DNA of 64,000 nucleotides, from NCBI RefSeq assembly GCF_021347895.1, contig NC_067113.1:43625474-43689473 (forward strand), read 5' to 3'. The stretch comes from Acanthochromis polyacanthus. Taxonomy: Eukaryota; Chordata; Actinopteri; Pomacentridae. Each line of letters starts with the position of its first letter. Position 1 is the stretch's first letter. Positions 37,201 through 49,655 of the stretch are shown one piece after another. The notes under the pieces are model-generated. The model saw only the letters and a program-made list of their open reading frames with translations. It was not told the origin of the DNA and made no database searches. A program made the position numbers and the translations under genes.

Positions 37201-40068
37201 TTGTGAATCTTAGAAAATACCACAAAATTGTCACTTACAATACAGTACACAACTCCTGAGAACTATATTAAGTTTCATATTTAAAAAAACATCAAAAGAG
37301 TTTGGTGTCATTTTGTTATTCTTACCAAATTTGGTTGTGAAAGTACTGCATTTTTTTTGTTATTTTCTTCTAATATTATGTTTTGGGAACAAAGTTGCTC
37401 CAATTGTTGGAATTTATTGATAATATTATATCCCTTGTTGATTTGTTGACTAATTAAACTGGTGCTGTCAAAAAATATTAGTTATGTTCTGTAATAGACA
37501 TCAAAACAGACATAAGTCATGCTGTGTCCAAACTTATGGCCATGGCTGTATATTGCTGCAGTGTATTTTTCAGAGGTAAACTCCATAAAGCTAGACAGTC
37601 ACTTCCGTTGGCTTCAAACTTCATTTGTCTTTGAGGTGCTGCTGACCTGTCAAGTCTTTTTATATTTACTTTTCCTTTGCACCGCCACAGCCTCATTCTC
37701 ACCAGGACAACGTTCATGTTCTACCTCGCTGGCGCTCGCTGAAGCAGCACACACTGTTATTCATTTCCCTAAACGTCATCCTCTCATTGCCGCTTTTTAC
37801 AATTCGCTCACAGTCTGTCTCTCACCACAATGTTCTACTCGCTGGAAAGAAAAGAGAAAAAAAGTCATTGTCTTCTTCCATACACTCTACATGCAGTACT
37901 CATACCACTAACCGCTAGAAAATGAAAAAAAAAAAAGAAACTAATAAAACACTGCAGGCTCTACTGTAAGCCTCAGAATTGCTTTGTAAGAACCATTTCT
38001 TTACAAAACAGATGACACCATTAAATACGGAAAGTCCTGTAATCTTTCCGCACAAAGTGGAAGACTAGGAGAGAGCTAATTTAGGACAGATGTTGTTTTC
38101 AAAACACTGGCCATAGTAACACGCTGGGAAACTTCACTGTGGAATCACCAGTCATAAAATGAGACTTTCCTTTAGCAAAGAACTCAAACACAGCCTTTAA
38201 GTCAGTATTTTAAGATAAACAGTCGAAACTCTAACTAGCTAGACAGTTACACACTTTTTGTTTTCTATTCTTTGTGTTTCCATACATTCAATTTAAAACT
38301 AAATCATGGACATCACACTACAAAGCCTCTGCAACCCACAGTGACTCTGTGATTCACATGAGAAGCATGTTACGATAAATCTAAGGCGACCACATGCCTG
38401 TTTTCTTGTCTCAACACAGCATACCAGCTCTGACTTCCTCTCTAGAGGGCTATTTCACATCTGCGCACAAAAAAATAAAAAACAAAAGGCAGATTTAACA
38501 AACACAGAAGCGGGCACCATTCTTTAACAGACATAGCTTATTGCAGCATTACAGTGCGTGATTATTTGCCTCAAGAGCTAACACTTTCTGTTTAATACAA
38601 GCCACACAGCTCAGTGTCTCTCACCATCTGACAGGAAATGCTTTTCGGAATCAAACACAGGGGAATTTCATGACATTAGCTGGAAATTGAGTCTAATGTA
38701 CTTGTCAGGAACAGAATCAGCTGTACGGTCTTGCTGCAGCATTGGTAGTTAGAGCCTGTAATTGTATATACTGCATGTGAAATAGGATTACAGATTATGA
38801 ATTATAGCTGCAAAATGCTTCCTGCAGACGACGTCTATTACAAGAGAGGTTGAGCAATACGCATCCTCATGGGACTGTTTAGCCGTTTCCATAACTGACC
38901 TACAGAATCTGTGTCAGGTTTACTATGTAGGCAGCTGGCTAGACGTCAGACAAGACTGAGATTTCACAATGTGGAATTTAGGAAGTTGATACAAACTACA
39001 AAAGTACAGTGTACAAAGCTCAACAAAGTGTGAATATTAATAATTTACTATGATGGAATAGAGGCTCCATTAAACAGAGTGCACTTTGGCATGCTCTTTA
39101 TGAAGCAGTGTTAAATGCTGTGGTCATTTGCATGTGGTTAGGAGCTTTTCTTCATGACTGACAACTATCAGTGTAAACCCAAAGGACCATTTGTCTCTAA
39201 GTGTGCTGTGAGTGTAAAGAGAAAAACGTGCCGTGGATAAAACAGACACAAAGGAGGTTATAGATTGAGAATCATTCCCGCCTTTCCCACAGACACTGCG
39301 ACATACTGCACTGTAATCTGAGATTCCCACAGTTACGTCTGTTTTAATAACAAGCCGGGGCTAATGTCATTCAACAGCTAAGTTTCAGTTTGTAATGTCA
39401 GGAATGAAGAAAATCCAAATAACAATAGAGTGTTGAGATACGCAACCACCTCCACACACACTGTAGCCTCTCTGAGGTGCCATATCTAAAATCTATAGAA
39501 CAAAAAAGTTAATTTTGGGGGTGTAATTGTTTAACTCGTGATGCATTAATATTTATAAGACATGCTCTTAAAAGTTATGGATGCTGTGGTGTGAGTTTGA
39601 GACTGTTTAAGTGTGTGAACCACACCCCCACTGGTGTATAGTTGCTTGGAAAGTAAATTGCAGATAATACAAACACTGAAGTGAAGAAGTATTTCAAAAC
39701 TGCACGTATTCTATAAATATAGGAGTAAAGGTCCAGGATTTTAAAGTGGTACAAAACATACTTTTAAATCACTGATTAAACTTGGATGAATCTACAGAGA
39801 AGTGATGGATCAGTAGGTGGTGAGTTTCCACAGTTAAAATGGATTAACGTGCGTTTCAGCTGTCTGATTAACAGTACCTCAGCTGGGGAAGAACCAAGAC
39901 TTTTACCCGTGGCCTCACAAAACAAGCACACGAAGACAATGCCTCTTGCGAAACACATCATGGGTAACTCTTACCCATTTCCTCGTCTATCATGCCCGAC
40001 TCTGCATCACCGTGCTGCTCCTCGGTGTCAGACAGAGAGTCCATCTCCAGGATGTCGTTTTCACTCAT
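25211..40068 (-). CDS. ano6: Anoctamin-6 (TMEM16F), calcium-activated lipid scramblase, 20 coding exons
   Basis: A plasma-membrane Ca2+-activated phospholipid scramblase and ion channel; it exposes phosphatidylserine on activated cells. Coding exons on the minus strand: 40068-39975, 35824-35754, 35236-35108, 32658-32593, 32514-32227, 31939-31826, 31734-31619, 31449-31315, 31176-31074, 30804-30744, 30527-30382, 30185-30108, 29315-29087, 28998-28829, 28742-28645, 28525-28395, 28241-28036, 26814-26612, 25625-25520, 25417-25211. They join in phase to give 916 aa (human ANO6 910). ANO6-specific stretches include [27 protein letters not shown] and [17 protein letters not shown]. The Ca2+-site residues of the family are visible: Asn and Glu in [10 protein letters not shown], two Glu in YEYLEM, and Glu and Asp in AEIRVDAWK. 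The start is the first ATG, giving an acidic [10 protein letters not shown]; the first two exons are the least certain. The intron after exon 5 has a GC donor (ATG|GCAAGT). Intron 1 is 4.1 kb. Confidence 0.96.
25816..26195. mobile_element. TTAA-type palindromic MITE, copy C (ano6 intron 18)
   Basis: It starts TGACCCTCGTGTTGTCC (the left TTAA is mutated) and ends GGACAACAGGAGGGTTAA. It is shorter than copies A, B and D because part of one half is deleted. It lies between ano6 exons 18 and 19. Confidence 0.7.
27209..27985. mobile_element. hAT-like minisatellite-bearing element, copy in ano6 intron 17
   Basis: It starts GGTGTCAAACATGCGGCCCG and ends AAATGAGTTTGACACCCG, so both terminal inverted repeats are present. 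A T-rich minisatellite fills about 27385-27720. It is the same family as the metap2 copies, and it ends only about 50 bp from exon 17. Confidence 0.75.
28526..28558 (-). promoter_or_regulatory. ano6 intron 15 splice-acceptor region (source of a 33-bp duplicate)
   Basis: On the minus strand this ends ...CACTCCTCCACAG and is followed directly by exon 16. Its phase and the protein match show that it is the functional acceptor. An identical 33-bp block is at 22006-22038. Confidence 0.85.
32227..32228 (-). other. GC-AG intron boundary in ano6 (exon 5 donor)
   Basis: Exon 5 ends ...AGCAGAATG and the intron begins GCAAGT. This is the only position that keeps the reading frame into exon 6 (AYYILSR, human VYFILSR). 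GCAAGT fits the known GC-AG consensus. The nearby GT would shift the frame. Confidence 0.8.
33100..33420. repeat. G22 homopolymer followed by a CpG-rich repeat fragment
   Basis: A run of 22 G (33121-33142) is followed by unusually CpG-rich sequence (GCGCGCGGCGAAGACGGCCC), including TTCGGGATATTCTTGTCCAGCTCTAG at the far end. The latter, read in reverse (AGAGCTGGACAAGAATATCC), looks like the end of a DNA transposon, possibly hAT. It is in ano6 intron 3. Confidence 0.5.
35825..39974. other. ano6 intron 1
   Basis: This 4.1-kb intron separates the short first coding exon from the rest. Apart from the Tc1-type MITE at 37160-37550 I see only AT-rich sequence and no credible exon. A regulatory role is possible but not visible. 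Confidence 0.6.
37160..37550. mobile_element. Intact-ended Tc1/mariner-type MITE
   Basis: It has perfect 28-bp terminal inverted repeats (TACAGCCATGGCCATAAG... at 37160-37187 and its exact reverse complement at 37523-37550). TA at both ends fits Tc1/mariner insertion. At 391 bp with no transposase, it is nonautonomous. The perfect ends suggest a fairly recent insertion. Confidence 0.9.
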
Positions 40069-41199
40069 AGTTCTGCTCTGGTGGGCTTCAGTCACATCAC
40101 AGAAAACAATGAACAAAAGCAAGAAGAGTTCCCAGACAGCCGATCCCCGTGTGTGTTACAGTGCTTTAAAAGAGCAGCTCCGTCCTCTGTACATTCCTGC
40201 TTTATTTCTCAACATGGTTACAGCCACACAAAGTTTGGTCAAGTTGTGACTTGAGAAAATGGAAATAAAACGGGTGGGGTCGGGGGCGGAGGAGGGCGTT
40301 CATGTCGCTCACCGCGTCTGACAAATCAAGTTAACGCCCACTTCAGCAGCTCCATGCATCACAAGTTAATTAGCTAAAGTCGCTGTTCAAACAGCAATTA
40401 AAATAACATACGAACGGAAGTGGAATTTAAGTCTGTGCGAGGGAAAAATGTAACTTTTTCACGTTAAATTACTTATTTGGGTTGAGAATTTTTAGCAGCC
40501 CGGTCGCAAGAATTGTATTGTCGCCCGAGTCTAACACTTTAACATTCCGTGGAGATAAAAAATAAAAACATCGAGATATATTCGAAATGTCACTCTGTTG
40601 CTCTGTAAAATCTATTTCTACCTCTTTTCTACCTCGTACCTGTTGTAAACTTTAAGGCAACCTAAAGGGGAGCCAAGCACACAAACGGAGATAGGAACCA
40701 TTTCGCAGATTTACTTCTCCGCTACCGGAAGGATAACGGCGACGGAACACCACCGGACATATTTCCGCCAATAACAAACCTGCTAGCTTCCAACGCCTGG
40801 AAGTGTATTGTTTGTTCTTTTCCTTTCCAAATGCGTAAAAACAGTTAGGTGATGATAGTTTGGAAGTGGTTTGATTAGAGGACGTTTATCTTAGCAGTAA
40901 ACAAATGCCATGATGAGTAAATGTCCATATCGGCGGTTATAAACGTGAATCAGCAAACAAATGATTCCGGTTAGTGTTAGCTAGCAGGCTAACGCGGTGA
41001 CATGCATGCTACTGTGGCAGGTCGTGTGATGTCAGCCTGCTAACGTTTGGTGATTAACATGTCCTGAGACTGATTAGGACCTCCGCTTGGTAGCCGGATA
41101 ACAAGTTTAACTGCCAAAGGGGAGCAGCAGGTTGTGGAAAACGGTTCCGATTGTTTCATAGGCGGAAAGCGGTCGGCTGACAAGTTTTTTTTTCTCCAG
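40069..41199. promoter_or_regulatory. Divergent promoter region of ano6 and ints13
   Basis: ano6 starts leftward at 40068 and the first ints13 exon seems to end at 41199, so the two genes are head-to-head. A GC box (GGGGGCGG) is at 40282-40289 and an ETS-like ACCGGAAG at 40724-40731. CpG is more frequent than in the flanks. I see no TATA box. Transcription starts cannot be fixed from sequence. Confidence 0.5.
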
Positions 41200-42214
41200 G
41201 TGAGTTGACATTCACTGACCAACAGGTAATATGAACATTTATGAAGATGAAACACTAGTGATGGAATGATAAGCCTGTTAGCGCCCATTTATTTTTGTAG
41301 CGGTAAAACCAAAGTGGACGTGGATCGAACCTGAATGTGATCGCTGTCATACATATGTAATACGAAAAAACTATGCAACTCGGGTTTTTTTTCTAGGTCT
41401 TGGTCACGTTAGGTTGTGTTTATGTTCTACGTTGGTCTGAATGCATATGCATTTATTTAAATCGCCTCGACCATTGTAATGTAATTTAATACTTTTAACC
41501 AGTGTATTGTTTTTATACCCTTGCCAGCAAGTTGATTTCTCGCGATATTTGTGAGTTCATTGTGGAGTACTATCAAGTACTACACAATTATTAATCTGGC
41601 TATTGCCAGGTTATTGTTTTTAAGATGTTGGTGGAAACTAGAGTCTCACTTTTGAGTTGCTGCTGCTGGGTCCAAATGATCCTGTAAAGATGGAGATGTG
41701 TTAATGACCAGACACAAAATTATAATTCACATGTTGCTCATCCATTCACACCAAGATTGCTTCATGCAGTCATTCCTACCAACCTTTGTCTACAGTCCCA
41801 CAACAATTCATGGGATATACGGATTAGATACTGTATACTGAAAAAAAAAAATAGAAACACAGCATGTAGTATTTATTAAATTCAGTACATAGATTGAGAC
41901 CAGAGATCACAAGTCAATATGATAAGGGTTAGGGTCAATTGTATTGTGTATTGCCACAGATCTACAACACTTAGAGTTAATGATGACCTTCGACTTGCTC
42001 CTCTAAGCCAGTAAAGAAGACCTTTTGCATGCTGTGTTTATATTTTAGTTCAGTCTGCATTTACAGTACTGCATATTTGATTGTGACAAATGGGGACATC
42101 AGATTTCAGTTCACATTTAACAGCAAAACAGAGGAGGAAAAATGCATGCAGAGCTTAACATTAATCTGTTCTTTTACTACTTTCACAGTTCAGCGCACCC
42201 TAAAGGTTTGAAAA
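41190..42214 (+). other. ints13 5' UTR exon end, intron 1 and 5' UTR of exon 2
   Basis: A consensus donor follows base 41199 (TTCTCCAG|GTGAGT) and a good acceptor precedes 42189 (TACTTTCACAG). This suggests a noncoding first exon ending at 41199, a 989-bp intron, and 26 bases of 5' UTR before the ATG at 42215. The intron itself has no notable content. Confidence 0.5.
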
Positions 42215-45200
42215 ATGAAGATGTTCTCAGTGGCACACAAGACTGTCTTCGTAGTGGACCACTGTCCCTACATGGCAGAGTCCAGTCGTCAGCAGGTGGA
42301 GTGTGATGTGTTGACAAAGAGCCGAGCTCAAGGGGTCATCCCTTTGGCCCCCGTGTCCAAATCCCTGTGGACCTGCGCTGTGGAGTGCTCCATGGAATAC
42401 TGTCGGATCCTCTATGATATTTATCCAAAGGACAAACTGGTTAGTTTCTTGGTATTGACTCTGAAATGTTGTTTCTGTGGCTTCACTTAAGTGCTGCAGC
42501 TAAAAGACTGGAGAAATCTAATGTATGAGATGGTTGGGAAGTTTTAATTAATTTAGTTATAGTGCAAAACAAAACCACTGACATTTTGTCTTTCTTTTAC
42601 AGGTTAATTACATTGTGAGTGACTCAGAGTTCCACATATTGAATAGCTGGAGGCGAGAAGATCAGAGCACGCATGAGGTAATCCACTGCAATAAAATTCA
42701 GCATTTTGGAGAAGTGCTATATCTCCAGTAAATGACAGCGCTAGCATTTTTTGCGCAAGTCTTCTTCAGAACAAGCTCGTAATAGGATTAAGTATTTTCT
42801 CTCCCTCGTCACAGCTAATGTCCGCTCTCGCAGCCGTTGGGCCTCCAAACCCTCGTGAAGACCCGGAGTGTTGCAGCATCTTACACGGGCTGGTTGCTGC
42901 TGTGGAGTCATTGTGCAAGATTACGGAGCTGCAGCACGAGAGGCGCACTGCTCTGATGGACACAGCGGAGAGAGTCGCCAATAGAGGCCGTATCATCTGC
43001 CTGACTAACGCCAAAAGGTAAACACTGAATAACGTGCAAGAAGATCATCTGCAGGCACTGATAAGATTATGCAGATTTGGCTAAAGCTCACATTTCACAT
43101 TTTGTCCCTCTCATTTATTTATATAGTGGATAAAAATATATTAGACACTTAACAGTATGATGTAGCCCAAAACAAAAACAGCCTGAATTTATGGAGCTGA
43201 ATCAGTACCTCTATCTTGGTGTCACAGATGCACATAGTAACAGCTGGAGGACTGATTGTTCTAGAAACCTTGTTCAAAGTTGGTTAGGCTGTAAGCTAAT
43301 TTTAGACATTAATTACATTCTTATCACTGCTCCAGCGGTGAAGATTAGAACACACTATGCAGAGCTAAGAGGGCGATGGAACGCCCAGAAGAACAGACTA
43401 GAAAAGAAGCGCCAAATTATTTTCATTACCGATTAATATGTCAACTATTTTCTCGAGTAATGTATAGCTAATTAAAATCTGGTTAAAAGGACGACATGAC
43501 GCAAGAGAGAAGCTGAAGAGAAAATAAAAGATAGAAATAGATTAAGATCAAGAGGTTAGAGAGAGGGACTGCAAGCAGTGACAGTTCTACAAGGGATAAA
43601 AAGGCAGAGAATGAAAAAAGAGAACTTTATTTGTAGGGGAGTCTATAAAAGTGGGTTTTAAGAAGTGATTTAAAAAAAGTCGATGAAGATGATGTTTTGT
43701 CCACAATCCAAATACATTTAGTGTGCTGTCAGAGAAAGAAAGAAGGCAAATGTTATTCAAATTTAAGAAGCAGGAATCAGAGGAATTCAACTTTCAAAAA
43801 AAATAAACAAAAGTAGTAAACTGTTTATCAAAAAGTTTGCAATTACCTGAATACTTGACAACTGACTGATTAAATGTTTCAGCTCTATTTAACTCACAAA
43901 TACATGAAGTAAGACAATGTTTGACTTTTTCAGTAAATTAAAATATTTCCCTTTGTGCAGCTGTTTACTTGTGTTTGCTGCTATCTAAAGGATATTATTT
44001 ATCCTGGCTCTTCTTGTGTTTTATCCTACAGTGACACTCATGTGCGCATGCTGGAGGACTGCATCCAGGAGACTATTTTAGATCAAAACAAGATGGCAGC
44101 AGGTTCAGACAGGTCAGTAGAAGACAACATGCAACGTGATGGCACGTGGACTTGTTAAAGTGATAAAGGTGTGGCTCTAACAGGTTAAACTTGGATGAAA
44201 TATGAAGTACACTGTGTGGTATTGACATGTTGATAAGTATTTAATTTTTAATTAATTGTTTGGGTTTTAGGCTGATGTCCATCCAGCAGTGTGAGCTGGT
44301 TCTTGTTCACATCTACCCACAGGGTGAGGACACGCTGGTGTCCGATCGACCCAAGAAAGAGGTGAGCGCGAAGCTTAGAGCTCAGATTCAAAATGAACCA
44401 ATAAGAATGTGAAAACGTGGCATTTAATGCCGTTTCATCTCACTGTCCTTCAGATTTCTCCTCTGCTCACCAGCGAGGTTCACAGTGTTCGTGCTGGGCG
44501 GCACTTGGCCACTAAACTCAACATTTTGGTCCAGCAGCACTTTGACTTGACTTCCACCACCATAACAAACATCCCCATGAAGGTAAACAGCTGCGTCTTC
44601 TTGCTTTTTGTCTTGCACATCCCTCGCTAAAATGTTAACCTACATAAAATTTTTACATGTTTTATTTCCTGCTACTGGTATAAAAGTCTTGTCATGTTCA
44701 CGATACGATGCATTGCTCACTTTTTCATTTGATTAATTGCTTACTTTTAAGTTATTTTCTCCCTCACACTTTTCTTTTTTGCTTGCTTAAGCCTTTCCTC
44801 CTCTATAATAACTCATTAAACTCTACAGTCTCATCTTTTTTTTTTGTTTATCTCATCTGCATGTTGATTTGACTGTGAACCTGCTGCTGGTTTCATGCTG
44901 TATTTTCTGTTTTGCTAGCCCACATTAAATGTTTGCGAACAGGTTAGTACCCTGATCACACACACATCAAATTGAGGAAGGGGCAGAGTTTACAACATGT
45001 AGTGTATTTTTTTTTTAAGCTCTACTGTTGCGAACAGTCTTACCATTAATTTCTACTGATGTTGCTCTACGGATTTGCTGGCGAGACTCAAGTAAAGGAC
45101 AGGCAACTCTGGTCTCATGTGAATGCAGAGTTTGATGTCAAAGTTTAAACTGGAATTAAACCGATGATTAAATTGAATCAAGATTTAGTTTGAATCTGTT

Positions 45201-48200
45201 TTTGTCGGGGGGAGGTTTAAAAAAATGTTATTTATTGCAAACACACAAAAATCCCTGCATAATCTGAGTGTTGCATTCAACTCTTTTTATGACCAGCGCT
45301 GCCTCTTCTGACTTAATAAATCCTGTCAGTGTCTGTTAGGTGTGTTTATCTTAAAATATGTTCAAACTCCCCCGTGGTCTCTGTCCCCCCTCGTCCCTTT
45401 AAACCCTCCTCTTCCCATGACGAACACTTCTCCATTTAGTGTCTCGGTGTGATCCATTGTGCTGTCTTGGTAACTAGTTCTTAAACATGACCATCCCTTA
45501 AATGTTTAACTTGATTCCACCTTTAGATATTTCTATTCTCCCACCTTCCAACTCTACAGTGTTGTCAGCATTCAGTGGTCGCCAGGCCTCATGTTTTGGC
45601 TTGAGCCCTAATTACACTGTGTAAAGCTATTGTCAAACAACCGCAGGCTCCAGTAGAAGCTGTGCATTGTGTGAAGTAAACCACATTTACATTCAACACT
45701 AGTGTCTGATGTAAACAGGAGAAAACATGCTTGAGTCACTGAGCAAGCCGACATTTTCCTTTTACTTTGTCCGTCATCATTTTCCCCTTTGGAACATGAA
45801 ATCAGCAGTGTCAATGTGTGTTTGTGCATATACGTGTGTGTTTGTGTGTACGTTTGCACGTTTTAAGAGCCGACGTCGCACTGACCTGCATTTGTTCTTG
45901 TCTCTGTGGACGGGCAGGAAGAGCAGCATGCCAACACATCCGCTAATTATGACGTTGAGCTCCTGCATCACAGAGACGCTCACCTGGAGTTCTTTAAAAG
46001 TGGTGGGTAAATAAATCAAAGTGAGACATTCAAGCAGTGCAGCAGGTTCAGAAAGTGATGTTATGATCTCTAAACTGTAACTGTCGCTGTTTATATCATG
46101 AGCACTTCATTGGGAATCAATCTACAGGTTCTTTGCTCCTTAATGGTCTCATAAACAAATAATAACTGATGTGTTGTCTTTGTGTTGTGCAGGAGATTTG
46201 CATATGGCCGGCACCAGCACTCGAGAAAATGGACTTAAAGAGACTGTTACACTGAAATGGTGCACTCCACGAACCAACACCATAGGTGGGAGAAACAGAC
46301 ACAAGTTCTTACTGGTTAACATTCTAAAAATATTTAGTTAGAAAGTTACTTTTTTTATTATTAGCCTAATGTCATGTGAGGTGATGTGTCTTCGTTTGCT
46401 AAATCATTTAATTGGAAATATTATTCATGGACATATGAAGCAGCCGTAAACATTGCATATTGAAGTAGTTCAAATGTAAGAAAAGCCATACAGCAACAAA
46501 GAATTCAATATTGATGAAGTATGTAGAAACTGACTGATATAACTGTGGTTAAAGGACGTCAGAGTTTGTTGTTAATCAGTATATGTGTTTGTTTCTCCAC
46601 CTCAGAGCTGCACTACTGCACAGGAGCTTATCGCATCTCCCCCACAGACGTAAACAGTCGCCCCTCGTCTTGTTTGACAAACTTTCTCCTGAACGGTGAG
46701 CTTTTCTTTAAACCTATATTTATCGTCTACTTTGTCTAGTATTGAAGCTGTGCAGTTCCTGAGATGCCTGATGACATTTACAAAAGTTATCTTTACACTA
46801 AAAGCAAAGATTCTCCTAAACGCTGCCATTTACTGCACTGCTTTGATCTGCAGACTGATTGAGTTGCTGATTGGTTACCTCTCTGACTGACAGGTCGATC
46901 AGTGCTGCTGGAGCAGCCGAGGAAGTCGGGTTCAAAGGTCATCAGCCACATGCTCAGCAGCCACGGAGGTGAGATCTTCCTGCATGTGCTCAACAGCAAC
47001 CGCTCCACCTTAGAGGATCCGCCTTCCATCAGCGAGGGCTGCGGAGGCCGAGTGACGGACTACAGAATCACTGTAAGTCCGGCTCACAGCGACAGAGTGA
47101 AAACACACAACAAAATAAATGATTCTGATCAACACTGGTTTTTCCTCTCAGGATTTTGGTGAATTTATGAGGGAGAACCGGCTGACTCCTGTTTCAGAGT
47201 CTACCCATGATCCCTCAGGGAAGCTGCCGGCTGAGAGGGCCAAAGCTCAGCTGGAACGTCACACCAGATACTGGCCGATGATCATCTCCCAGACCACCAT
47301 CTTCAACATGCAGGCAGTGAGCACAATATAAGGATACCGGGGTTCTACTGGAGTTCAGATTTCTCTCAAATTCTACGAACGATTTTTATCATAGAAGTGA
47401 TCCTCCAAAGACTGTATTCTTAATGAGAATTTACACTGTGCTAGTTTCCATGTGGGCCCATCCTTTAGCACCTTCTGTGTCTCCTTCTTTTCCTCCTCTA
47501 GGTGGTTCCTCTGGCTAACCTGATAGTTAAAGAGACCCTGACTGAGGAGGACGTTCTGACCTGCCAGAAGACCGTCTACAACCTGGTGGATATGGAGAGA
47601 AAGAACGATCCTCTCCCCATTTCCACAGTGGGATCCCGAGGCAAAGGCCCCAAGAGGTATTTATTCAGCTTTGAGGACATTTTTACAAAAAAGCACCAAC
47701 CACACAGTTTCTGAATGTGAACAGTCTTTATAATTTTTCTATATTATTATCTTCAGGGACGAACAGTACCGTATAATGTGGAACGAGCTGGAAACATTAG
47801 TAAAGACTCACGCCGGAGCCACTGACAGACACCAGAGAGTTTTGGACTGTATCATCGCCTGTCGCAGCAAACCCCCAGAGGAGGAGGAGAGGAAGAAGAG
47901 AGGGAGGAAGAGAGAGGAGAGGGAGGACAGGACGGAGAAAAATGGAAACAAGGAGACGGATGACAAAAGCTGGCAGGAATCCGAGAGGTCAGCAGGACTT
48001 CTGTGTCTGTCTTTAGTTTGTTTATATGAGAAAATATTTTAGAAGTAGAAGAAATCAGAAAAGCAGCTTTTTAGTATTACACAGACTCTAATCAGACCAA
48101 AATCCATTGTTATTTGTGTTTCCTCATGTGCACTGTTCTATAGGCTAAAAGGTTTGCTGGATAAAGAAGATCAGGAGTCAGAAGTGATCAAGGATTCTCC

Positions 48201-48962
48201 AGACTCACCAGAGCCGCTGAACAAAAAGCCTCGTCTGACCACAGAGGAAGTTCAGCCTCCAGAGAGAGCAAAAGGTGCCAGCGATCATCCTCATATCTCT
48301 GCATGGGACAGACACAGAAAAAGAGAAATCAGTGACAAACTTTCACATGAGGACAGATCTTACCAGCTGGCTTGATGATTTTCTTAGAAAATTTTGCATA
48401 GGAGCATTTACCAGGATAAAAATTAGACCTCACACGATATTCACATGAATGTCTTGACTTTTATATTAACTTTTTTCTTAATTAGCATTACTGTTCATAG
48501 CCTCCACAGAAAGTAACATTTTGTACATACACATTTGAAAATTAGGACCGCAAATCCCCCTTTTTTTTTCTAAACAAACTGCGGTCAGTGGTTTTTACTG
48601 AGCATTTCCTGTTGCCTCCACAGGTCCCGTCTCACTTCTCACCATGTGGACCAACCGCATCACTGCAGCCAATTCCAGGAAGCACCAAGAGTTTGTTGGA
48701 AGAGCGAGCTCTGTGAACAACAAGTTCGAGTTGTATCAGCACCTCAAAGATGAGAATGGGTGTGTGGTGAAAAAGCGATCACTTGAAATCTAATGCTGGC
48801 ACACTGAACATGTCCTGACTGCTTCGTATGTCTTTATCCTGTACACACACGCAGTATCAGACTACCTATGTCTGTCTATATGTTTTGTCTTTTAATCAAT
48901 CTGTTGATCTTTTCCCTGTGTACAGGATGGATGTTCATGAAAATGGGAAGGCCTCCAGATGA
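42215..48962 (+). CDS. ints13: Integrator complex subunit 13 (asunder), 16 coding exons
   Basis: A subunit of Integrator, the nuclear complex that cleaves snRNA 3' ends and attenuates paused transcription; it was named asunder in Drosophila for a spermatogenesis and dynein-localisation role. Coding exons: 42215-42439, 42603-42677, 42815-43017, 44032-44112, 44271-44361, 44454-44582, 45918-46002, 46193-46285, 46606-46695, 46894-47072, 47152-47316, 47502-47656, 47757-47987, 48144-48274, 48624-48759, 48926-48962. They join in phase to 701 aa (human 706). Distinctive stretches are [18 protein letters not shown] (N-terminal VWA-like part), [38 protein letters not shown] and [19 protein letters not shown]. 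The C-terminal part has a basic [10 protein letters not shown] stretch, the KDSPDSPEP motif and a conserved ENGKASR end. It is tail-to-tail with the dystroglycan-like gene. Confidence 0.97.
43480..43700. repeat. Fragment of the dispersed repeat seen at 20130-20590
   Basis: It shares AAAGTGGGTTTTAAGAAGTG and the following GATTTAAAAAAAGTC with the pwp1-intron copy. It lies in ints13 intron 3 (43018-44031). The class is unknown. Confidence 0.5.
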
Positions 48963-49655
48963 TGTCTCCACAGACCTGTTGCTTCAACTTTTCCCAGGAT
49001 GAGATTGTGGACCACAGTGTTTTTTCAGACTTGGATGTCAACTTACGCTCCCTGAACAGGGACACCAAATGAAACAGACAGTGAACTTTAACATGGAATT
49101 TATAATTTTTTACCCGTGATTTTGTAGATATGCTGTTCACATATTGTGTTACACAATAAAGCTGTCAGTAGAGAACATTGCCGTTGAGTTTTGCACAAGT
49201 CAAATTATTATATATTGGTATTAACTTAAATTTCGACAAAAACCTTCATTTTAAACAGGAGGAAACAAATGTATACCTGAAGTGATCAGTGTGAGATAAA
49301 GACATGAAATTGGTGAATATATACATTTTATAGACACAAAATGTGAGACTGGTTTCACAGAAGCAGCCATTCCAGCAGTTTCTACCCTTCAAACTGAGGT
49401 TTAAGAAATTATTTTACATTTTTGTGTTTATCCTTTGAATGTGGCCTTAATGAAAATTGTGAATGCTGTGCCTCCAGATACTTTCCTTTAGAATTGTGAA
49501 GAAAAAATATTTTTACTGGCAGTAAAAGGTAGCACTTCAATGGTAAAACACCCTTTGTTCTGTTTCAAAAATACAAGGCTGATCTAGTTCATAGAATTTC
49601 CCAAACACTGGACTTAAAATGTGAGGTTGTTTTGCCGCACATAAGTTTTCTATTC
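48963..49655. other. Shared 3' region of ints13 and the dystroglycan-like gene
   Basis: This holds the ints13 3' UTR up to an AATAAA at 49155-49160, then about 500 bases that should include the 3' UTR of the minus-strand dystroglycan-like gene. I found no clear minus-strand poly(A) signal, so the two transcripts may overlap. No exon is seen. Confidence 0.55.
49155..49160 (+). terminator. Poly(A) signal of ints13
   Basis: AATAAA in the context ACACAATAAAGCTG, 193 bases after the ints13 stop. It is a canonical hexamer on the right strand. Confidence 0.7.
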
